Positions 1 through 14,805 of a stretch of 64,000 bases of DNA are shown piece after piece. The notes below the pieces were generated by a model. That model saw only the letters and a list, made by a program, of their open reading frames with translations. It ran no database searches and was not told the DNA's origin. The DNA is from Marasmius tenuissimus (lineage: Eukaryota; Basidiomycota; Agaricomycetes; Agaricales; Marasmiaceae), in NCBI GenBank assembly GCA_029532415.1, contig JAQOTA010000015.1, forward strand, positions 930,001-994,000, given 5' to 3'. Numbering within the stretch: the first letter of the stretch is position 1; each line of letters starts with the position of its first letter. Made by a program: the position numbers and the translations under genes.

Positions 1-3000
1 ATACCTCTACCTCGCCTAGGCTGGAAAATTATACCTCATGGCACCTTACCTGGCATTCTCATCTCTGGATAAGAAATCCGTCCGGTTCACGATCCCGTTG
101 TCGACGATACGGAGGGTGGAGAGGCTCAATGCTCGTGCGGGGATTTATGCGCTTAGTTTGTTGATGTGGCATGGGGGGAAGATTGTGCGTTGTTTCTCTT
201 TTCTTGGTCTCGTTTCGTGATGTTGATACCCTTACTCGCCCAGATCGTCCAATTGACATCCCTCCGACCGACAGCAGATCTGTTCTGTTCTCTCTTACGT
301 GACGCGCTCAAAGTAGAGTTGCAGCGTGGAATGATGAAACAGGTGAAAGGATTCGTCAAGACGTGTTATTCCGAGACGTTGGTCTCGTCCACGGGTGTGG
401 AGAAGCTGGTTGTGGATGGGGACGGTGAGGAGAAGGAAACGTCTGGGGAGGAGGAAGAGACGACGACGTATCACAATGGACTTGGAATCAAGTTCAAGTT
501 TCCGGGTGATCCAAAGAAGTGGGTGTGATGTTTTTCGTGTTTGTGGGGCATACGCTAAAGGGGGAATCGGTAGATTGCGTGAAGCGTCGAAACTCAAGTT
601 GTGGACGACGTATCTAAAGAGTACGTGTTTCGTTCCAATATCATCGATCACCTTCCTAACCTTCCTCTTCCCCCCCTCCCAGCCCACGGCAGAAACCTAA
701 CCCTCCTCCGCTACCCCCAATGCACCCGTCTCGTCCAAGTCGGCCTCCCCAACCGTCTCCGCGGTGAAATGTGGGAAGTCCTCTCCGGTTCCATCTTCCT
801 CCGATACTCCAACCCCGGATTCTACCTCCGCATATTAGAAGAAAACAAGGGGCGGACAACCCCTAGCACAGACGATATCGAGAAGGATCTCCATAGGAGT
901 TTACCAGAGTATCCGGGTTATCAGAGTGAAGAAGGGATCGGAGCGTTGAGGAGGGTGTTGCAGGCTTATTCGTTTAGGAATCCAGAGTTGGGGTATTGTC
1001 AGGCGATGAATATATTGGCTGCGGCGATTTTGATGTGAGTTGTTGTTTTTTTCTTTTGAAAGCTCTTGTGCTCATGGTTGTCGTTGTAGATATATGTCGG
1101 AGGAACAGGCGTTTTGGTTACTTGAGGTTTTATGTGACCGTCTCTTACCTGGTTATTACGCGTTCGTCTCCTCCCCTCTTCCACTCCCCCCCATCCTAAA
1201 CCTCCCCTGCAGCCCCTCAATGCACGGCACGCTCCTCGACCAACGCGTATTCGAAGCACTCGTTCAACGCTGTCTACCCATGATCCACGAACACTTCCAA
1301 GCTGTCGATGTACAACTCTCGGTGGCGTCCTTACCGTGGTTTTTGAGTCTGTCGGTAACGATTTCATTTGGTGTGGTTATTGCGGGGGGGAAAGATCACT
1401 GACGGTTGGGTTCGTAGGTTTATTAATAGCATGCCTATGGTGTTTGCGTTTAGGATTGTGGATTGTTTCTTTTGTATGGGTCCAAAGGTGTTGTTTCAGG
1501 TTGGGTGAGTTTGGTGGTCTTGTCGGCGGGGTTTTGGAGACTGATTTTTTATCCTCTCTCTCCTGTAGATTGGGTGAGTTTGATGACGAGTGGATTTGTA
1601 TGTGTGCATGAGCGGCTCATTGTCTTCCTTAGCTATTCTCAAGATCAACGGGGAGAAACTACTTCAAGTCCAAGACGATGGAGGTTTTCTCAAGTAAGAT
1701 TCCTTCATCCCTACTTCCTCTCCGCTCCCTCACTCACCCCACCCAACCCCCTCACACACAGCCTAATGCGAGACTACTTCCTCTCCCTCGGCGACTCCGC
1801 CCACCCAACCTCGACCGACGCCCGCGCACGCGCCATAACCCGCTTCCAAGAACTCCTCCTCGTCTCCTTCCGTGAATTCTCCGTCATCACCGACGACATG
1901 ATCCACTCCGAACGCAAACGGTTCCGCTCCGAGATCATCCAAAGCATCGAGTCCTTCTCCAAACGGTCCGCGGTTCGGAATTTGAAGACGCTGTGTAGGT
2001 TTAGTAAAGACCAGGCTGGGTTGGTGTATGATGCGTTGTATCAGGCGATGTGTGTTGTTCCGCCTCCCCCGGTGACGCTTCAAACACAGCAGCAGCAACA
2101 GAAGGAAGGGAGTTTGGTGACGACGGCGGATGGGAGTATTGGGGGTGAGGAGAAGCCGGAGACGAGGATTGGGTTGAAGACGTTCAAGGTGTTTTTGAGT
2201 GAGATTGCGACGTGGGCGAGGGATGAGAAGATTATTAGGAATGGGTTTCAGGTGCGGTTCTTTTCTTTTCTTTTTGGCTATGTCGTTTTCTTTGGACTGA
2301 TTTTTTTGGTTTTCTTTTCGTGTTAGCAACGAATTGATCGAGAGGTTGCGGAACACGAGTTTATCGATAGGTTATTTTACTTTTGGGACGTTTCGTGTCG
2401 TGGTGCGCTGTCTTTCCAGGTAAGAAGTAGAATTCTCTGGGTTTTTTTTTTTTTTTTTGTTGTACGAGCCTGAAACGTTTCACCTTAGGATCTGGTATCT
2501 GGCTTGGACGGTGTCATGTTCAACGACCTTATGGAGAACATCGAGTGGTTTTTCAATTTACACGACAAGAACAAGGACGGACATCTTACCAAAGATGAAG
2601 TTTTGACAGTCTCGGAAACGTTTTTGGTATGCTCAGGGGGGGCCTCTCTTAGTTTCTCCGGCTATGCTGACTCGGGGGACCGTGGTGTAGTTCATCTTCA
2701 GATTCGAGATTGGCGACGCCTACTTGGGCGCTGTGAGTCGCTTCATGTCGAACGCGTTCGAGTATGGGGACGCGTTGTTACCTCCGTCGACGGAGACGGG
2801 ACCGGATGGGGAGCTGTTGTCGCCTCCGCCGTTGCCTTCGAATCAGCCGTATTTGAATTTGGCGACGTACGTTTTTTTTTTCTTCCATGTTTCGTTCGAC
2901 CTTTTTGAACACCAATGTTTTATTCTTTAGGTTCCGTATGGTCGTTCTAGCCGACGAAGTGTTGGAGTCCTTCTTCGAGACGGATCTCTCTGCGTCCTTC

Positions 3001-3831
3001 CGTCTGGATCCGGTCACCGAGTTGGAGCTCCCCGCGACGAACAGCGGGTTGTTGGGCGATATATGGTCTCAGATCGCGTCGGACAGCAACAAGAAGATGT
3101 TCAACATGTTTACCGATGAGATTGGCAAGTCTATCGGGAAGCATCAGGTCAGTTTAGGCGCAGGCAGATAAAACATTCAAGTTGCGATAATCTCTCTGAC
3201 TTGTCCTTGTTTCTCCTTATACTAATAGGTCATCCACCGTCCCTCGATCGGGAGGTACACCAAATTGGAGGAACCAAAGGCTAGAGAATCGTTGCTCACG
3301 CCTGGGATGCGACATTCGACGTCTAGATCTAGTCTCAAGACGGAGACGGAGATTAGCTCTGCTTCGTTGAGACCGTCTTCTTCGTCTACGTTGGAGGTCG
3401 ACACCTCTCCTCCGCCTGTACCGGCGAAAGGAGAAGGAAGAGATGGGGAGAAGGAGCTGAACGCGATGCCGATCGTGCAAGCTGTGAATGCGGCTTTGAT
3501 GACTCGGACGGCGTTTACGATTGATGATGCCAAGGACGATGAGGAGGATTATGAGGAGGATGAGGATGGTGAGGAACATGATGATCAGGTTATGGATGAG
3601 GTTTGTTTTGTTTTTAAAATTCCTCGGAGATTGAGCCTTTCCGTTGCTCATCATGAATTATTTTCCCCCCCGTGAATTTAGGTGGACGCGTTCCTTGAGG
3701 CTCATGATTCTGGGCTCACTGATGCCGATAAAGACATCGCTAAAGGTTCGTTGCTTTCTGGGATGTGGCGCACCAAGCTAAAGACGCCTCTTTTTTTTCC
3801 AGACCTATTAAACGCGGAACCTGTCAAGTGA
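1..3831 (+). CDS. GRAM/TBC/EF-hand Rab GTPase-activating protein (5' end missing)
   Basis: Probable Rab-GAP of the TBC1D8/9 (yeast Gyp2/Mdr1-like) type, acting on Rab GTPases in membrane traffic. The reading frame is already open at the window edge, so the N-terminus is missing. A GRAM-like segment ([20 protein letters not shown]) is encoded near 60-170. The TBC domain follows at about 690-1660: it starts near [17 protein letters not shown], has the arginine-finger motif [10 protein letters not shown] and the glutamine-finger motif GYCQAMN, and continues in [27 protein letters not shown] sequence. An EF-hand loop ([12 protein letters not shown]) lies near 2560-2600. The tail is Ser/Pro-rich, then strongly acidic (about 3530-3600). 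Roughly a dozen short introns are needed. The last exon is tiny (DLLNAEPVK) and ends in TGA at 3829-3831. Family assignment is firm; exact exon borders are not. Confidence 0.85.
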
Positions 3832-4096
3832 ATAAGAGAATAGATAGAGATCTCATGTCACACTCGCACTTCTAGGGGGGGGGGGAGCACACTACGGACT
3901 GTATCGCTGTCGCTTTCCTTCATGTATACTATTTTGGACATCGGGAGGGCTCACTAATATGTTAAATATATATTGTGTACATTGATTACAACAGGCGTCG
4001 GGGAGCATCGCTGCAAGAGTGAGCTCGGGTATTACAGTGAAGATGATGGGTACATTACAACGCTACAGATGCCTTTTCAAAAAAAAAAAACGAAAC

Positions 4097-5728
<1,632 letters not shown>

Positions 5729-5921
5729 GATGGTGCAAAAGAGAAAAAAATCAATTTCAAAAGAAAAGCACGTGAGAAAATACAGTCAACACACATGAAG
5801 CTGAAGGTACAAACACAGAAAAAGATGAGAACTAAGTACGAACAAATTACAGTTACATATCGAGGCTCGACGATTCCAAAGCAGTACAGAGAACTACAAC
5901 AATTGGCCCAAGTATATACAG

Positions 5922-7649
5922 TCAGCAATAATAGGTAGATGTGCAGGAAGTTTTACAACAGTTCAGTCGAAGATACCGCCGGTAGTGTCGAAGCAGGAGC
6001 TGATTAAACTGATGTAAGGAGGCCGAAACAATGGTTTTGTGGTATAAGACGTACCGAGGAGGCGGTTTGCGAACCTCGTAGGTTATATCCAGAGTCCCAT
6101 CTTCCTGCTCTTTCCTGATAATCACAATCCTTTTATGCGCTCGTCTCTTCGGGTAGTAAGACCGATGGTCTAGCTCCTTCAGGCTTGGACATAGCCGGAC
6201 AAGATCCAAAATCGCATCGTGCATCTTGTCCTCGTTATCATCCACCGATTTCCATATCGCAGGGCCGCGAAAAACTTCCAGGTGACGAAATTGAGATAGA
6301 TAGCACAAGAGGTCATCCTACGCAACGGGTTCAAATTTAGCCTCCGAACACAATGAACAGAACAAAACACGCACCACGTCCATATCTGGACACTCTCGAA
6401 TGGACAACCAGGTGAGATTCGGAAAACATTCCGCGAATGAAAGGAACGTGGCGGAGGGCCATGTCCGAAGGCCCAATCTACGCAAATTTGAGCAATTTGG
6501 GCTCTTCAAGAACTTTTCACCCAACGAGCTCAAGGGCAATGTAGCGTCAATGCTCAGTAGTGTAGGTGCGTTTCGGGTGGTGGCAAATTGACCCAGCGAA
6601 TTCAGGTCAGTCTGGAGACACGTGAGCGAGGGAAGGCCGTCAAAGGGGAGATTGATCAGGAGCGGCGAGCATGAGAATTCTTCAAGAGCTGGGTGATTGG
6701 CAACAAATGATGACCAGGCCTTTGTGCTCGAACCTCCGGCACCTGACTGCAGAAACAAGCGCAGTCGTCGAAGATTAGGGAAGAAAGTGTTCGCAAGAGA
6801 TGTGATTTCCAAAGGGATTTCGAGGAACTGGACATCATATGAGCTTCGTACCCTGGACGAGCCTCGGGAAACGACTCACCTCTAGGAGGGGCGACCGTGT
6901 CAGGTAAGTCTTCACGATTTCCCCTATTAACGGGTGACTCCAAACGTCCCCACGCAGAGATAGATATCGGAGATGCTTTAGATTCCATAGCTGTGATCCA
7001 TTCTCAGCGATCGAAAGAGAGCATGGACAAATGATATCCTCACCTCTTCAATCTGCCGTGACGGGTTGGATGGGCGTAGGTTCAAGTACCCGGAGAGCGA
7101 CAGGTGTGTCAGCTTTGTCGGTACTGCAAGTGCCTCCAAGATATTCCCTTCGTTCCATGCAGACAGATTCGATGCCATATGACGAGGGTCCTCCGGGTTC
7201 TCCCAAATAAACTCCTGTAGGTGGTGCATATGCCGAAGCGCTTGACAGATATTGGCCAACCTCATTTTCTCCATGTAGAGATCTTCCTGTGGACTCAAAC
7301 GATCGGAGGGAACCAAGCTGACAGGCCATTGGTCGGAGGCGGTCTGATTTTCCCTTGCACAACAATGAACCTTTCGAATGTTGCGTGTTAGATCCGAACG
7401 TCGTGCTAGGTGAGCCCACATCGCTGCATGTCTGTGCCGAGTGCGAAGAACCCTGTATTCGCTATGTCTGGGTATCACCAAGTGGAAACATGCTCGATTT
7501 GCCAAAGCTAGGGATATGAGATCACTTCGAAAGTCGAGTTCCGAGAGTATTTGGTCGAGGATTTCGGCTGGAAGTGAGAGAAGATGTATTTGTGAGCGAC
7601 CGTGCAGGTTCCAAAGACAATCATCTGGATATTCGTAGTGCGAAAACAT
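5922..7649 (-). CDS. F-box protein with leucine-rich C-terminal region
   Basis: Likely substrate-recognition subunit of an SCF ubiquitin ligase. An F-box-like segment (LLSLPAEILDQILSEL, followed by ALANRACFHLVIPRHSEYRVLR) begins about 18 residues after the chosen start MFSHYEYPDD. An in-frame Met 32 codons upstream (7745) is possible, but it gives a hydrophobic leader untypical of the family. The rest is leucine-rich and irregular (LTHLSLSGYLNLRPS, FFPNLRRLRLFL, FPNLTWLSIRECPDMD, CPSLKEL), like the degenerate LRRs of basidiomycete F-box proteins. At least three introns fall near 6310-6365, 6860-6895 and 7010-7044. The C-terminus, ending TYYC at 5922, looks atypical and may be mis-modelled. 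The target is not predictable. Confidence 0.7.
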
Positions 7650-7745
7650 TTGGAGGGGAGAGCAACACTGGGCCCAGGCCCAAGCGAGACGTAAGGGGAC
7701 GTAAGTAATGTTGCTAAGCGCGCAGTAAGTAACTGCTTTGAACAT

Positions 7746-8637
7746 ACCAAATTTGGAGGATGTTAATTGTAACTATTTGTGCTTGAGGGTGCTGGCTTAC
7801 CACGGTCCGGTATCACACGTTGAACTTGGTCCACTCTTGCGTTGACAGTCTCTCTCTGTTCAACCACTGACAGCTCGAACTTCGACAATCCTATTGACTT
7901 TATCTATTAGATTATTAGAGGGTAAGTCTCATCGATTTGCTGTCATCATTACTCTGATTGAACACATGCTGCATCGTGTAGTGCTCTTCTCACAGATGAT
8001 AAATTCACTCAATAGATTCTCTTACCTCGTATTTCTTTCATCAAAACCCTAGGGCATATGTCGCTCCCCGTGCCATTGAAACAAAGGGTAACAACCAGTG
8101 TCACTCCACTGTGGCAGCCCCGGAGGTTCCACGCTAGTTCTTGTGCGGCTCCTGTTACAAGCTCTCTTGGTACCATCGTGTTGACTTCGTCGATTCAGGA
8201 TCTCTGAAGTTTGCACTAGTGTCGGCTCGACCGGCGGACTGTACACCGTCTTTAGCCGTCTTTTCAAACCCCTCAAGCTCGGCTCCGAGCTAATACGGCG
8301 AACCTGAGAACAAAGGCAAGATGGCGCGTATCGACGACAGCCCGCTCGACCCAAACAGCGCACGAATTGTCATGGCATCTGGCTGTGTTGAACGTTAATG
8401 CAAGTGAAAACCCACTAAAATGTTCTAATCACTGTTATGAAGTATCGCCACACGTATCCCATGCCATAATGCCGCAAAAGAGAACAAGGAATGTGTTGCT
8501 CAGACGTCTTTTCGTTGACTCCAAGTCAGGAGCGCTTGCGTCGGGTGCAGATCGCAAAGTACCCGTCACCTCTTTTGGTCAAGTTTAGAAGTTCTCCGAA
8601 TTTCCGTTCTCGGAAACTCCTTACAGGCATATCAAAC
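7746..8637. other. Intergenic region between divergent F-box and TEA genes
   Basis: No convincing coding sequence. The short antisense frame at 8049-8363 has no recognisable domain or intron-compatible continuation. This stretch probably holds the promoters of both flanking genes and 5' leader of the TEA gene. I saw no clear TATA box. Confidence 0.5.
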
Positions 8638-11014
8638 ATGCTGCTCGCATATACAATGTGTTCGATTCAGCCACCTCAGGAACACGCGATCTCCCCCCTC
8701 TCCCCAAAGATATATGATAGCCCGCTTGGTCTTGACGGCCAGTCACTAATCTTTGTTCTTCCTCGTCGACCATCTTTTAGTCAACGACGTCCCCCGCCCC
8801 CCGTCTCTCCCTCTTCTTCTCATCATATGACCTATCGATCCTCTTACGCTCCCAATCGAGCTATGGAAAGCTACATCTCGACTGCCTCTACCTTCGGTGC
8901 ATCGTACACGCCAGATGTCCAAGATAGTACCAGAATCGCAACGGACAGAATTCTCAAGAATCGCAAGACCTGGAAGACCTTGAAGTCTAACAAGGAATGT
9001 GTTTGGTCTCCAGAAATTGAGGCGGCGCTCATTGAAGGTGAACATCGCGTCATGTCTCTCCAAATTCTACCCACTGAATGTTCTCGCGCCATAGGACTGG
9101 AGAAGTATAGGCCAGCCTCATCGACAGACCCGTTGACGTTGAAGCGTTTTCCTAAGCGGAATCGCTGGATCTCTGAGCACATTCTACGTGTTACAGGGAC
9201 ACTTCGATCCCCCAAGCAAGTTGGCAGCCGTCTCCAACAGCTTAGAGATACTTGTAAGGATGACCGCAGTAAGGCACCTTCTCTCATCCATCCAGGCCCA
9301 GCCACTCATAATAAGCCCAGTTCTTAAGCTTCTGTCGCGGCGCCAGTACACTCCCGAGCCAGAGTCGCCTGTTTGTTCGGACAAAGGGAACTCTTTTCCG
9401 TCGTCATCGACTGCGTCCTCCCCTTGCCTACGGGAGTTCTCTTCACCCGCGTCAAGGGCATCTACAGCGTCTGTCGGTCGTATTACCAGCAACGTCCGAT
9501 ATGCTGAGCAACGTTCCAAAAGAAGGGTGCCCAGTTCCATATCGCCGACTCACACGTCTGTATACATTGAATTGAATCCGCCGCCGACTCTCCATCAACC
9601 ACGTCCCCGCACCTCCAGTCCAGACTCTGGGTGTTCTTCCCACACGCTGGATCAGATTCATGACACAGTGGCCTATGAAAACGAGTCTCGATCGCTTCCT
9701 TCTACCTGTATTCGACTTCCCATAATCGACACTAGCTGCAAGGAGGTGACTGTATACAATGCGAACCTCCTCTCGAATCTCACGGCTCCAACGGTCTCAT
9801 TTACGTCTCCCTTACTTGTGACCACCTCCGACTTCATGTCGTGCTTCGCGGTGTCCCTGAGGGGTAGCGTTGTCTACACGGAATCGACGGAGTTGGTGCT
9901 CGAATCCAGCTCATACCGTGGTTCTGAAGCAAATGTCGAATACAGCCACCTTTACGTTTCAAGTCTTGCTCCCCAATTCTGGAATCAGTTCTACCAGCTC
10001 GAACTTGATCGTGAGTTTATTGTTATCTTTCTGTACCCAGTTTCAATTTACTTATTTCATCGCGGCTTTACAGAAATCTGCCAATATTCGATCACACAGC
10101 GTATCACTCGCAGGGATTCCGCTCGATGTGACGCGCAAGACGAAATGAAAGATGACCTTCTTTCGCTTTCGTACCATTTCAGATCTCCATCGCCGCCTCT
10201 GAAGGCTTCCCCATCACCTACTCCAGCGCTGAAGGAGGAATCTCCGATCATGGGCTCACTCACCCAGCCGCTATCTCAAGGCCAGTGGGAAGACTGTCAC
10301 CCAGCAACTGGTTTGCAAAACGAGCAGACGGCGGGTGTTCCTGAGCACTGCGACACCATGCCGCTCATGTATCCTCCCGCTGAAGAGTCTTCCGCCCATC
10401 GGCTGGTCGCTCCTTCCGAATCCGCCGAGCGTGGATACCATGGTGTCGAACAGTCAGAGAATCATCCAGTCCGTCCTTATGAGGGTATCAACACCGTCTT
10501 GCCGGATGACGGACATCACCTACATCAACAAGTCTCTTATGCTGATCACCACGGTATCCCCGTCCTCCGAAGATCTCATAGTCCAGACAGCTTGGGCCTC
10601 GACACACCGCTGAGGCAACATCCCTCTTCGATACCTCCTCTTGACCTCGTCTTGCCACTCAGCGCCAACGGACATGTACTCTACGCGGTGCCCACCATCG
10701 ACCTTCGGACGGGGATGGCACCTTACTTCTGGGACCATAGCCAGAGCTTTCATGTGTCGAACCCCCCACAAGTCTCTTCCGGATACACCGCGGCGGACAC
10801 CAGCGTTGCGCGCGAGTATGACCAGGCCTCGGTCTCGGGTCATCAGTACACGGTCGGGACAGCGCAGGCGCAGCAGTATCACGCGTCGAGTAACGCAGCT
10901 GATGTTTCCCCTTCGCCCTATGAAGCGCAGGCGGCGTGGATCCACCCCCATGAAAGCGAGTATCAGCTTTCTTCACAAACATCTGCGTATAGCACGACTT
11001 GTATGCAGGTCTGA
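8638..11014 (+). CDS. TEA/ATTS-domain transcription factor
   Basis: DNA-binding regulator of the TEA/ATTS family (AbaA/Tec1/TEAD), which in fungi controls development. The TEA domain is encoded at about 8965-9253. It runs from KTWKTLKSNKECVWSPEIEA, through RFPKRNRWISEHILRVTG, to the recognition region RSPKQVGSRLQQLRDT. It becomes continuous only after removing introns 9038-9094 (57 nt) and 9254-9320 (67 nt); a third intron is 10011-10073 (63 nt). The long C-terminal region (about 550 residues) is Ser/Pro/His/Gln-rich. It includes a hydrophobic block (SFTSPLLVTTSDFMSCFAVS to APQFWNQFYQLELD) that may correspond to a TEAD-type cofactor-binding fold, but that is inference. I chose the Met at 8638; Met 8656 is equally plausible, and an upstream in-frame Met exists at 8491. 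Confidence 0.82.
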
Positions 11015-12697
11015 ACTAGCTCTCCGAGTCTGAAAGTAAGCAATCATTCATTGTCTCCATCCAATTTTACTTCATCCCTTTCATCGAATAGCAATGCACG
11101 CATCCCTACTGTATCCAACACCGGCTTCTCATGCTTCACGTACATACTTCAATCATTTTACCCTTCGCCTTCACATTCGTCATACAAAACTTCCAAACTT
11201 CGCATAATTCACCAGCATGCACCGCCGTCTACCTATCATGTTTCATCAATTCATCCGATATATTTCGCATCTACTGTATGACCGGCAACCTCAACGCGCC
11301 TTTAATAGTACTCAATATTGTCGTACATCTACCTTCCCAAACACATAGCTAGATAATTGCCATGCCCTTCAATCCAGCGTTGGGTGTCGCCAACCTTAAC
11401 TTGGGTCTTACGACCAGTCACTGAGGGTCCCAGTTGGCCAAGTGACTTGGAAATTCCAGGCTCTTCCGGCCCGAAGAGATTGCATGCCTATTCAAGCGCC
11501 CGTGTCACGAGCGCTGTTCAATCTTGGGAAAGACTCGAATCATGTCGCCAATGCCAGACTCAATCCTGTTCCTCCCCTGACCCCCCTTCTCTCTGGAGGC
11601 TAAGTCTAAACCTCCTCGCTCGAGGCCATCCTGACCTCTATGCCTGGCCAAGCCTTGGGATTGGTAGGTAAGCGAACAGAGGCATTACCCGCACGGACCA
11701 TAGTGAGAAAAGCTGTCGTCCATCAGAACTGGTTTTCCATCGGACCATTTGCCGTACAGTCTACCTCATTTATTCTTCGTCAGCCTCCATCTTCGCCGCG
11801 CTATTGGGTCGGGTCAATATCCGTTGAAAGACAGCCAGTATTTATAGCAAGAACCCGTTATCGCCTGGCTCCAAGTGAGAAGGTTTACGAGGTGCAACAC
11901 GCAATTGGTGGTTTCAATTGGCGGTTTTGCTACTATATTCAGTTCATTTCTGGTTATACTTGCGGGGGAATTCCCGGTGGGATCGCTGTGGAGATGGACA
12001 TCCTGGCTGTATACTGGTATAGTCTGTGAGTGTTTCCAAGGCGTTTCACTCTGGGACTGGCTAGAAGCGTTGTTGGATGCCGCACGGTCGGACATTCTAT
12101 TTTCTACATGACCTCTCATTATTCCATCGAAGGGGAGAGAACAAGGCAGTCCTGTTCCCAAGGGATACTTGCAGTCGCCACTCTCACGACCGGGTCTTCC
12201 GGCCAATAATGACGGCCCTTGCACCTTTAAATTGTTTCTAAAGTTGGCGCACCGGACTGAACACGTCCAGATCTAGTAGGCATTTTAGAAACCGTTGCAC
12301 ATCCTTTGATGGAGGTGGCCGTGAAATCAATTGATTCGCCAAACAGTGTCCTGCATCGGAAGATCAACATGCGTTCACAATGTGGGGAGGCCAAACAAGA
12401 TCTGAGAACCACACGCCCGACTCGGAAATAAGGGGAACTGGAACGTGCCATGATCATGATGTGTAGCGATTCCGTCAATCATCTGAGCTCACCATGTTCA
12501 GATGGAAACAGTTCTCAGGCTCTAATCACGCTTCCAGTGTCCACGATGGGTCGCATTTAATGATAGTATGATGACCCAACCCCAACCTTACCGTTCCATC
12601 AATCTTCTTTCCCTTAAACGCCGTCCTTCTTGAAGGCCATTGACAGGTCACTATATATACCCTAGAGACCACTCGGCCTCGTTCTCCTGGTGTCAAG
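11015..12697. other. Long intergenic stretch before the MCT-type transporter
   Basis: Several open frames occur on both strands (for example 11640-12029 + and 11814-12224 -). None has a recognisable domain, a start in good context or matching splice sites. I see no gene here. Confidence 0.45.
12652..12659 (+). promoter_or_regulatory. TATA-like element upstream of the MCT-type transporter
   Basis: TATATATA-type run about 39 nt before the ATG at 12698. The spacing suits a core promoter with a very short leader. Confidence 0.45.
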
Positions 12698-14805
12698 ATG
12701 TTCGACCACCCACCACGGTACTCAGAGAGCTCTGGTACTGGTACCGACGAGAAGATGTCTCAGCCTCCTTCCCCTACTTCCACCAATGACGATAAACGCG
12801 AAGGAACCTCAACGTCGTGCGAGATGGCCAATGGTAGTGTAGCAAGGGAGAGCGGCAACCAAGCCGGGCCAACTGCTCCCGAATTTCCTGAGGGCGGGTT
12901 GCAGGCCTGGCTTACGGTGTTAGGAGGGTGTGTGTGATCCTAGTCTTAGGTCTACATGGATATAGCCCTGATCGACCTGACAACTCAGTTGGATGGTGCT
13001 ATTCTGTACAGCAGGATCGATGCAATCCTTTGGCGTCTACCAGAATTACTATACTTTGGTCTCGCTGACCGACCACCCACCATCAGACATCTCCTGGATT
13101 GGATCAGTGCAGGCTTGTCTGATGTTCGGCGGAGGAATTATAAGCGGCAAAATGTTTGACAGCGGCTTGTTCAAGTACATGTTGGCTGGCGGGAGTTTTC
13201 TCTTCGTCTTCTCGTGAGTTTTTGATCTGATTATTCTATCACGAACCGGTGACTGACCGAATCTCCTCTATGAATAGATCATTCATGCTGTCCCTCGTCA
13301 AACCACACCATTACTATCAGAACTTGCTCGCCCAAGGGATTGGTATGGGTCTTGCCATGGGCATCCTCTTCATGCCCACACTTTCTATCGCTTCTCACTA
13401 CTTCAAGAAAAGACGAGCACTCGCTATGGGGATTATGTTGAGCGGTGAGTTCCCGAGATTCATCATGATATGATGGTCGATCGAATTACCGCTGTCGGCC
13501 ATCCAATCATGCTTTTCATTGCCACCCCAAGTCACTCGCTGACTTATCCATCAAGGCGGGTCACTAGGGGCAGCCATTTGGCCGATTTTACTGAATCCGC
13601 TCTTCACTGGCAAAGTTGGCTTCGCGTGGGGTGTGCGAGCCGCGTCCTTGATCTACCTGGTCTTCTTCACAATTGCAAATCTCATTATGAAAACACGACT
13701 TCCTCCACGAACAAGCAAGCAACCTATTGATATGAAAGGGATATTAACGGACGTACCGTATTTGATCTGCAATGCAGGGTGAGGCTCGGAGTTAACCTCC
13801 TGAGTCGTTCTCGTCATTTCTTACCCAGAACTATTATAGATCCTTCCTCGTCTTTTGGGGACTGTTCGTACCCTGTATGTTCTCCGCTTTTACCCGGACA
13901 GGCCAATACTCACGGACTGTCAGACTTCTATCTCCAGCTATTCGCCGCCAAGCATGACATGTCTCATGGGGTCGTCACCTACGGAGTTGGTTACCTTGTA
14001 CCCTTCATCGTTGTCCAAGTCTAACGTCCCATTTCACGTTAGATCACTGTTCTGAACATCGTTGGTGTCGTTGGTCGTACTGTCCCCAATCTTTTTGCAG
14101 ACATGTGGGGCCCATTCAACGGTACGTGTTCGACCGCCGTCCGGCTCTTCGTTCTCAGCTCTTGATCACTTGTACTCTCAAATTTAGTAACAATCACGAT
14201 GGCGATCATCACGGGCTCCTTGGTTTTTGCCCTCCTGGGGGCGACAACCGGGGGAGGTCTCATTCCGTTTGCTGTTGTATATGGCTTTACCTCTGGTGGA
14301 TGTGAGTTCCCACCCTCTTCGGCATTTTCAGAGATGCCAATCGGCTTCACAACATCCCTCATATTTCCCTGCTTGTCCAATGCTGACGCACGGTGTTTCA
14401 TCTTGTCTAGTCGTGTCCGTATTAGGGCCGGTCGCGGCGACCTTTGCTCGAGATATTAATGAAGTCGGGTGAGATTGCCTCGTTTTCTGGTTGTTCGCTA
14501 GCAGCTAACACCGTGACTTGGTTCAATGATCGCTTTCCCTAGACTGCGAATGGGCATGGTGACCTTCATATCAAGCTTTGCGATGCTGACCGGGAGTCCC
14601 ATCTCCGGAGCGTTACTACACTCGCCAGACTACGTCTGGTATCGTCCGGTGATATTCAGTGGTGTGAGTGGAGTACCATAGCTTCGTTTTAATGAAAGCT
14701 TTCTAACCATATGCTCCGGTGTAGGTGACTGTCCTTAGTGGGGCAGCGCTGTTGATAATATCACGGTCCATACAGGCTAAACGAAAGAGGACTTGGAGGG
14801 TTTGA
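12698..14805 (+). CDS. MFS transporter, monocarboxylate porter (MCT/Mch) type
   Basis: Plasma-membrane secondary transporter of the fungal monocarboxylate-porter-like MFS group; the substrate is unknown. After a Ser/Thr-rich cytosolic leader comes FPEGGLQAWLTVLGG, spliced to WMVLFCTAGSMQSFGVYQNY (first membrane segment). Then follow SDISWIGSVQACLMFGGGII, LLAQGIGMGLAMGILFMPTL, SHYFKKRRALAMGIMLSG and AAIWPILLNPL. This order is typical of fungal MCT homologues. At least seven short introns are needed. The tail ISRSIQAKRKRTWRV ends in TGA at 14803-14805. No disabling mutation was seen in the exons I could follow. Confidence 0.85.

Noticed and set aside
8049..8363. Minus-strand frame of 104 codons
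   Set aside because: No domain, no good start context, and it lies in a region best explained as promoter.
11640..12224. Overlapping frames on both strands before the MCT-type transporter
   Set aside because: Hydrophobic stretches looked briefly like a membrane protein, but no splice-compatible continuation or known motif was found.
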